From assembly GCF_947494555.1 (NCBI RefSeq), contig NZ_CANLVF010000003.1, forward strand, positions 682,001 through 746,000: a DNA stretch of 64,000 bases. Direction: 5' to 3'. Positions 60,328 through 64,000 of the stretch are shown piece after piece. Both the position numbers and the translations under genes were made by a program. The notes beneath the pieces are model-generated. The model had not been told where the DNA came from and ran no database searches. It saw only the letters and a program-made list of their open reading frames with translations. Origin of the DNA: an uncultured Roseibium sp. (GTDB lineage Bacteria; Pseudomonadota; Alphaproteobacteria; Rhizobiales; Stappiaceae). The stretch's first letter is position 1. Every line of letters starts with the position of its first letter.

Positions 60328-61272
60328 ATGCGCGAAGCCGCCGCCAGTCTCCAGGCAATGGAGATGAGCTTTATTGCCAACACTCTCGACAGGCAGTCGG
60401 AACGGCGCGGCGATACCGCCTATCTCAAAACGCTGCTGGAGCGATCAGACACACGGATCGTGCTCTCGACCGACAAGACGCTTGTCTTTGAAAAGAGCGA
60501 AGATCCTCATATCGGTCACGCGCTGACGTCGGCGCTGAAGCTGGGTGCCTCGCCCGACGAGATGGTGTTTCTTGGCCTCCGGCAAGACACCGGGCAGCCT
60601 CTCTTTGCAACGACCCTGCCGCGCAGCGATGAAGAATTGTCGGCGCAGCCGGATCTGATTGTTCAGGACCTCAGGAACCTCGCTCTGCAAAACGCTTTTT
60701 CGGCGGAAGACCTGAGCGCGCTCGCTCAGGCGCGAGCGCTGATCCATTGGCACCGGACGCACCCGATGTGTTCGCGCTGCGGCGAAAAAACCGTGATGGC
60801 CGAAGCTGGATACCGACGGGACTGCCCGTCATGCGGCGCAGCTCATTTTCCACGCACCGATCCTTGCGTCATCATGCTGATTACCCACGAGGACAAAGCA
60901 TTGCTCGGCCGTCCTGCCCGTTTGCCGGAAGGTGTTTACACGACCCTTGCGGGCTTCATGGAGCCTGGCGAAACCATAGAAGATGCGGTTCGCCGCGAAG
61001 TCTTCGAAGAAAGCAGGATCAGGGTCGGTGACGTCAGTCTTGTTTCCAACCAACCCTGGCCGTTTCCCGCAAATCTGATGCTCGGCTGCATCGGCACGGC
61101 GACGTCATTTGATATCGAGATTGCGGATGACGAGCTGGAAGCCTGCAAATGGTGCGACCGCGCGGAAGTCCGGCAAATGCTCGAAGGCACGCACCCGGAA
61201 GAACACAGGATCCCACCCTCGATTTCGATTGCCTATGAACTGATCATCGGCTGGCTGGAGAACCGTATCTGA
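60328..61272 (+). CDS. nudC: NAD+ diphosphatase (NudC type)
   Basis: A 314-residue Nudix hydrolase that cleaves NAD(H) and can remove NAD caps from RNA. A zinc-ribbon has two CxxC pairs (CSRCGE near 148-153 and CPSCGAAHFPR near 168-178), and the Nudix box GFMEPGETIEDAVRREVFEE near 209-228 is intact, followed by the SQPWPFP-like SNQPWPFPANLM motif typical of NudC. An ATG ten codons downstream is an alternative start. Its stop overlaps the next start by one base. Confidence 0.93.
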   Translation: MREAAASLQAMEMSFIANTLDRQSERRGDTAYLKTLLERSDTRIVLSTDKTLVFEKSEDPHIGHALTSALKLGASPDEMVFLGLRQDTGQPLFATTLPRSDEELSAQPDLIVQDLRNLALQNAFSAEDLSALAQARALIHWHRTHPMCSRCGEKTVMAEAGYRRDCPSCGAAHFPRTDPCVIMLITHEDKALLGRPARLPEGVYTTLAGFMEPGETIEDAVRREVFEESRIRVGDVSLVSNQPWPFPANLMLGCIGTATSFDIEIADDELEACKWCDRAEVRQMLEGTHPEEHRIPPSISIAYELIIGWLENRI

Positions 61273-61850
61273 TGACCTGGTGCATTTACCTGACCCATCC
61301 CGAAGTCGAAGTGGATCCCAACATTCCTGTGCCACAGTGGGGCCTTTCGACAGTTGGGCATGCGCGGGCCGAGCAGGCAACCGCTCTGCCTTTCACAAAA
61401 GAGATTGGTGCCATTGTCTCAAGCGGCGAAACCAAAGCGATCGAAACGGCCCGGTACTTTGCCGACAAGCTTTCGCTGGAGCCCCGGATCAGAGAGGACC
61501 TTCATGAGAATGACCGGTCCGCGACGGGTTTTCTGCCACCGGACGAATTCGAGCAGACAGCCGACCGCTTCTTCGCCGACCCGAAAACCTCGGTCCGTGG
61601 CTGGGAGCGCGCCATCGACGCTCAACATCGCATCGTCGGCGGCATTCAGGCCGTTCTCTCCGGCATCGACCCGGACCTACCCGTGCTTTTTACCGGCCAC
61701 GGCGCTGCCGGTACGCTGCTGATGTGCCATCTGATGGGCGTTTCGATTTCCCGTTCACACGATCAGACGCGCGGAGGCAGCTGGTACAGGTTCGAAAAAG
61801 ACTGGTTGACGACCGGTGCCGGACAGGATTTGCGCTGGATAGAAGTCTGA
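61272..61850 (+). CDS. Histidine phosphatase superfamily-like protein
   Basis: A 192-residue protein of the histidine phosphatase fold. The usual RHG at the N-terminus reads THP (YLTHPEVEV), keeping the nucleophilic His but not the flanking Arg; the other conserved parts (WGLSTVGHARA, SSGETKAIETA and FTGHGAAG with the second His) are present. Activity may be altered. It overlaps nudC by one base, so the two are co-translated. Confidence 0.8.
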   Translation: MTWCIYLTHPEVEVDPNIPVPQWGLSTVGHARAEQATALPFTKEIGAIVSSGETKAIETARYFADKLSLEPRIREDLHENDRSATGFLPPDEFEQTADRFFADPKTSVRGWERAIDAQHRIVGGIQAVLSGIDPDLPVLFTGHGAAGTLLMCHLMGVSISRSHDQTRGGSWYRFEKDWLTTGAGQDLRWIEV

Positions 61851-61915
61851 GTTCAGTCGGCCTCTTGCCATGATCATGGTAATGTTGAACGAGTGGAACT
61901 TTACGGGAGCCTGCC

Positions 61916-63130
61916 GTGATCAAGGGTCTGACATCTATCATTGCCGGAGCGCTGCTTGCGGTCGTCGCTCAACCGATTGCCTCACATGCCGGCAAATATG
62001 ATGCTCAGTTCCGGCAATTCCTTGCCAATGATGTCGTACCAGCCGCAAAGCGTGCCGGCATTTCGCAAGGAACACTCGACCGGGAACTTGCCGGCCTAAC
62101 GCCCGATACGTCCCTGCCCGGTCTGGTTGGCCCCGGCGGCAAGGGTGCACCTCCGAAGGTCAATTTTCAGGCCGAGTTCCGCTCACCGCAGCGCTATTTC
62201 CGGGACAGCCAGTTCAATTCCCTGGTTCCCGGCGGCCGGCGGCTGATGCAGAAGCACGCGGCGACGCTCCAGAGAATTGAGGCAAAGTACGGCGTTCCCA
62301 AACGCATCATTCTTGCGATCTGGGCACGCGAGTCCGGTTACGGCGGGGCCAAGATCCCACACGACGCCCTTCGTGTTCTGGCAACGCAGGCCTTCATGGG
62401 TCAGCGCGCTGACTTCTTCAAAGGCGAGCTCATATCCGCGCTGAAGATCCTGCAGAACGGTGATGTGTCCCGCCGTGCCATGAGAAGCTCCTGGGGCGGC
62501 GCAATGGGTCAGCCCCAGTTTCTGCCGTCCTCCTACCTGAAATACGCGGTCGATTTCGATGGCGACGGCAAGCGCAATATCTGGACATCGGAAGTCGATA
62601 CGATGGCGTCGATCGCCAACTACCTGTCCGCCCATGGCTGGCAGAAGGGACGTGACTGGGGATACGAAGTTTTCCTGCCGGAAAGTGTCTCTTGCACACG
62701 CGAGGGGCCGGACAACCGGCAGAAGATCTCAAAATTCGTCGGAGAGGGCGTGAAGCGGGTCAGCGGTAAACCGTTTCCCGGCAACGAACTCAACCAGCCC
62801 GGCAACATTCTCCTGCCTGCCGGCCGCTACGGTCCCGCCTTCATTGCCACGAACAATTTCTATGTGTTGAAGGAATACAACGAGAGCGACACATATGCGC
62901 TGTTCGTCGGTCATCTTGCCGATCGCTACGGCAGCAACAAGGCGTTTGCTGCGGGCTGGAAGCCGATGAAAGACACGACAAGGGGTGCTGTACGGAACCT
63001 TCAGGTCCGGCTGGAGGGCCTTGGTCATGATGTCGGCGGCGCGGACGGGTTGATCGGCTTCAAGACCCGGCGCTCCATCGGCAAGGACCAGGAAAAGAAC
63101 GGGTTCTTCGCAACCTGTTGGGTTGGCTGA
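61916..63130 (+). CDS. Exported lytic murein transglycosylase, MltB family
   Basis: A 404-residue peptidoglycan-cleaving enzyme. The GTG start at 61916 follows GGGAG and leads a signal peptide ending in ASHA near 25. The SLT_2/MltB domain carries the catalytic glutamate in IWARESGYGG near 141, and AMGQPQFLPSSYLKYAVDFD near 198-217 is family-typical. A C-terminal peptidoglycan-binding domain spans about 350-395 (RNLQVRLEGLGHDVGGADG). No lipobox, so it is probably soluble in the periplasm. Confidence 0.93.
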   Translation: MIKGLTSIIAGALLAVVAQPIASHAGKYDAQFRQFLANDVVPAAKRAGISQGTLDRELAGLTPDTSLPGLVGPGGKGAPPKVNFQAEFRSPQRYFRDSQFNSLVPGGRRLMQKHAATLQRIEAKYGVPKRIILAIWARESGYGGAKIPHDALRVLATQAFMGQRADFFKGELISALKILQNGDVSRRAMRSSWGGAMGQPQFLPSSYLKYAVDFDGDGKRNIWTSEVDTMASIANYLSAHGWQKGRDWGYEVFLPESVSCTREGPDNRQKISKFVGEGVKRVSGKPFPGNELNQPGNILLPAGRYGPAFIATNNFYVLKEYNESDTYALFVGHLADRYGSNKAFAAGWKPMKDTTRGAVRNLQVRLEGLGHDVGGADGLIGFKTRRSIGKDQEKNGFFATCWVG

Positions 63131-63161
63131 CTTTTAAGCGGCATTTGACGATACGTCCGGC

Positions 63162-64000
63162 TCAGGCGTTCACCACGCCTTCAGGTGCTGTTTCCAGACG
63201 GAACGCGGCGGCCATGAGCGCGCGGGTGTAGTCCGTTTGCGGCGCATCGAAAATACGTTCCGCGGGGCCGGACTCCACCACCTTGCCTTGCCGCATGACG
63301 ATGACCTCGTTGGCGAGGGCGCGAACCACTTTCAGGTCATGCGAGATAAACAGATATGCCAGGCCGTGTGCCTTCTGGAGATCTCGCAAAAGGTCGACCA
63401 CCTGAGCCTGCACGCTCATGTCGAGCGCGGATGTCGGCTCGTCCAGCATCACGAATTTCGGTTCCAGAACCATTGCACGTGCGATCGAGATCCGCTGACG
63501 CTGACCGCCCGAAAACTCGTGCGGGTAGCGGTTCCGGGTCGAGGCATCCAATCCGACTTCGACCAGAGCATCGGCAACTTTCCGGTCTCTTTCTTCCGAT
63601 GAGATCCCTGGGAAATGGACCTTGAGCCCCTCTCCCACGATGTCCGAGACGGACATGCGCGGTGACAGTGCGCCAAAGGGATCCTGAAATACGATCTGCA
63701 TGTCCCGCCGCAGCGGACGCATCTGTTTCCAGGAGTTTTTCTGAATTTCCTCACCATAGAATGCGATGCGGCCCGTTGAGGAAATCATGCGCAGTATTGC
63801 AAGGCCCAGGGTTGTCTTGCCCGAGCCGCTTTCGCCAACGATACCGAGCGTCTGGCCCTGCCTGACCTTGATATCAATTCCGTCGACGGCCTTGATATGG
63901 TCGACTGTCCTGCGCAGAAATCCACGTTTGACCGGAAACCAGACCTTCAGGTCGTCCGCCTGCACGACGATGGGTTTGGTGTCATCCCCCTGCGGCGGTT
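63162..64000 (-). CDS. yejF: Microcin C/oligopeptide ABC transporter ATPase, YejF type, 5' end outside window
   Basis: The frame remains open to the right edge, so the gene begins beyond 64000. The visible 279 residues form one complete ATPase domain: Walker A GESGSGKTT, Q-loop IVFQDPFGALSPRMSV, signature FSGGQRQRISIARA and Walker B KFVMLDEPTSALD. The domain opens with VWFPVKRGFLRRTVDHIKAVDG, typical of the second half of dual-ATPase proteins such as YejF, and is preceded by a linker (PPQGDDTKPIVV) rather than a start. It powers peptide uptake through a YejABE-like permease that should lie upstream. Confidence 0.87.
   Translation of the reverse strand, partial: PPQGDDTKPIVVQADDLKVWFPVKRGFLRRTVDHIKAVDGIDIKVRQGQTLGIVGESGSGKTTLGLAILRMISSTGRIAFYGEEIQKNSWKQMRPLRRDMQIVFQDPFGALSPRMSVSDIVGEGLKVHFPGISSEERDRKVADALVEVGLDASTRNRYPHEFSGGQRQRISIARAMVLEPKFVMLDEPTSALDMSVQAQVVDLLRDLQKAHGLAYLFISHDLKVVRALANEVIVMRQGKVVESGPAERIFDAPQTDYTRALMAAAFRLETAPEGVVNA

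Noticed and set aside
63162..63965. Complete 267-residue ABC ATPase starting at GTG 63965
   Set aside because: The frame stays open to the window edge with a linker-like sequence, and the domain matches the second half of a YejF-type dual ATPase.

Overview
The window looks like chromosomal DNA of an alphaproteobacterium of the Hyphomicrobiales, probably close to the Stappiaceae (Roseibium/Labrenzia type). The evidence is a TCA gene block ordered mdh-sucC-sucD-sucA-sucB-lpd, an sdhCDAB operon, a recR-ybaB-dnaX block beside the small SRP RNA, an Omp19-type lipoprotein and a fairly high G+C content. This placement is inference from gene order and protein motifs. No tRNA, rRNA, CRISPR array, insertion sequence or replication origin was seen.

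Layout. 1-2300: a truncated methyltransferase converging on a polytopic membrane protein. 2357-14602 (minus strand): zapE, mdh, sucCD, sucAB, a LysE exporter, an SDR and lpd, giving the 2-oxoglutarate dehydrogenase complex, succinyl-CoA synthetase and malate dehydrogenase; hairpins lie in the mdh-sucC and sucD-sucA gaps and a strong terminator follows lpd. 14847-16829: an OhrR-like MarR regulator divergent from an exported alpha/beta hydrolase and an exported RidA protein. 16864-20237: an uncharacterised protein, an Omp19/Inh lipoprotein, a MAPEG protein and a PlsC-like acyltransferase.

20238-37788 is accessory in character, with long gene-poor gaps, scattered degenerate repeats and orphan enzymes. 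Its centrepiece is a compact operon (21081-27960) for a three-subunit molybdenum hydroxylase, an SMP-30 lactonase, a BKACE enzyme, a TetR regulator and a fluoroacetyl-CoA-type thioesterase, with a VOC protein downstream. It reads as a catabolic pathway of unknown substrate. After it come an unknown protein, a GNAT, an N-carbamoylase-type amidohydrolase, a frameshifted metK next to a SAM-dependent enzyme, a POT-type transporter and a second GNAT of lower G+C.

38123-47545: an ABC exporter pair, a CynX-type MFS transporter divergent from a LysR regulator, recQ with a clear terminator, an exported msrA and creD. 47809-52190 (minus): sdhCDAB, with a FkbM-family methyltransferase gene between sdhA and sdhB. 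52486-58743: aqpZ, glsA, a CysZ-like membrane protein, recR, ybaB, dnaX, an unknown protein and a small ribbon-helix-helix-like regulator with a promoter that appears leaderless. 58876-64000: SRP RNA, a RhtB exporter, a HIT protein, nudC, a histidine phosphatase-like protein, a lytic transglycosylase, and the 3' part of a YejF-type dual ATPase that leaves the window.

The observations most worth following are the molybdenum hydroxylase/BKACE operon, the single-base A-tract frameshift in an otherwise intact metK with its partner gene and structured leader, the dispersed intergenic repeat, and the leaderless operator-embedded promoter at 58751-58779.
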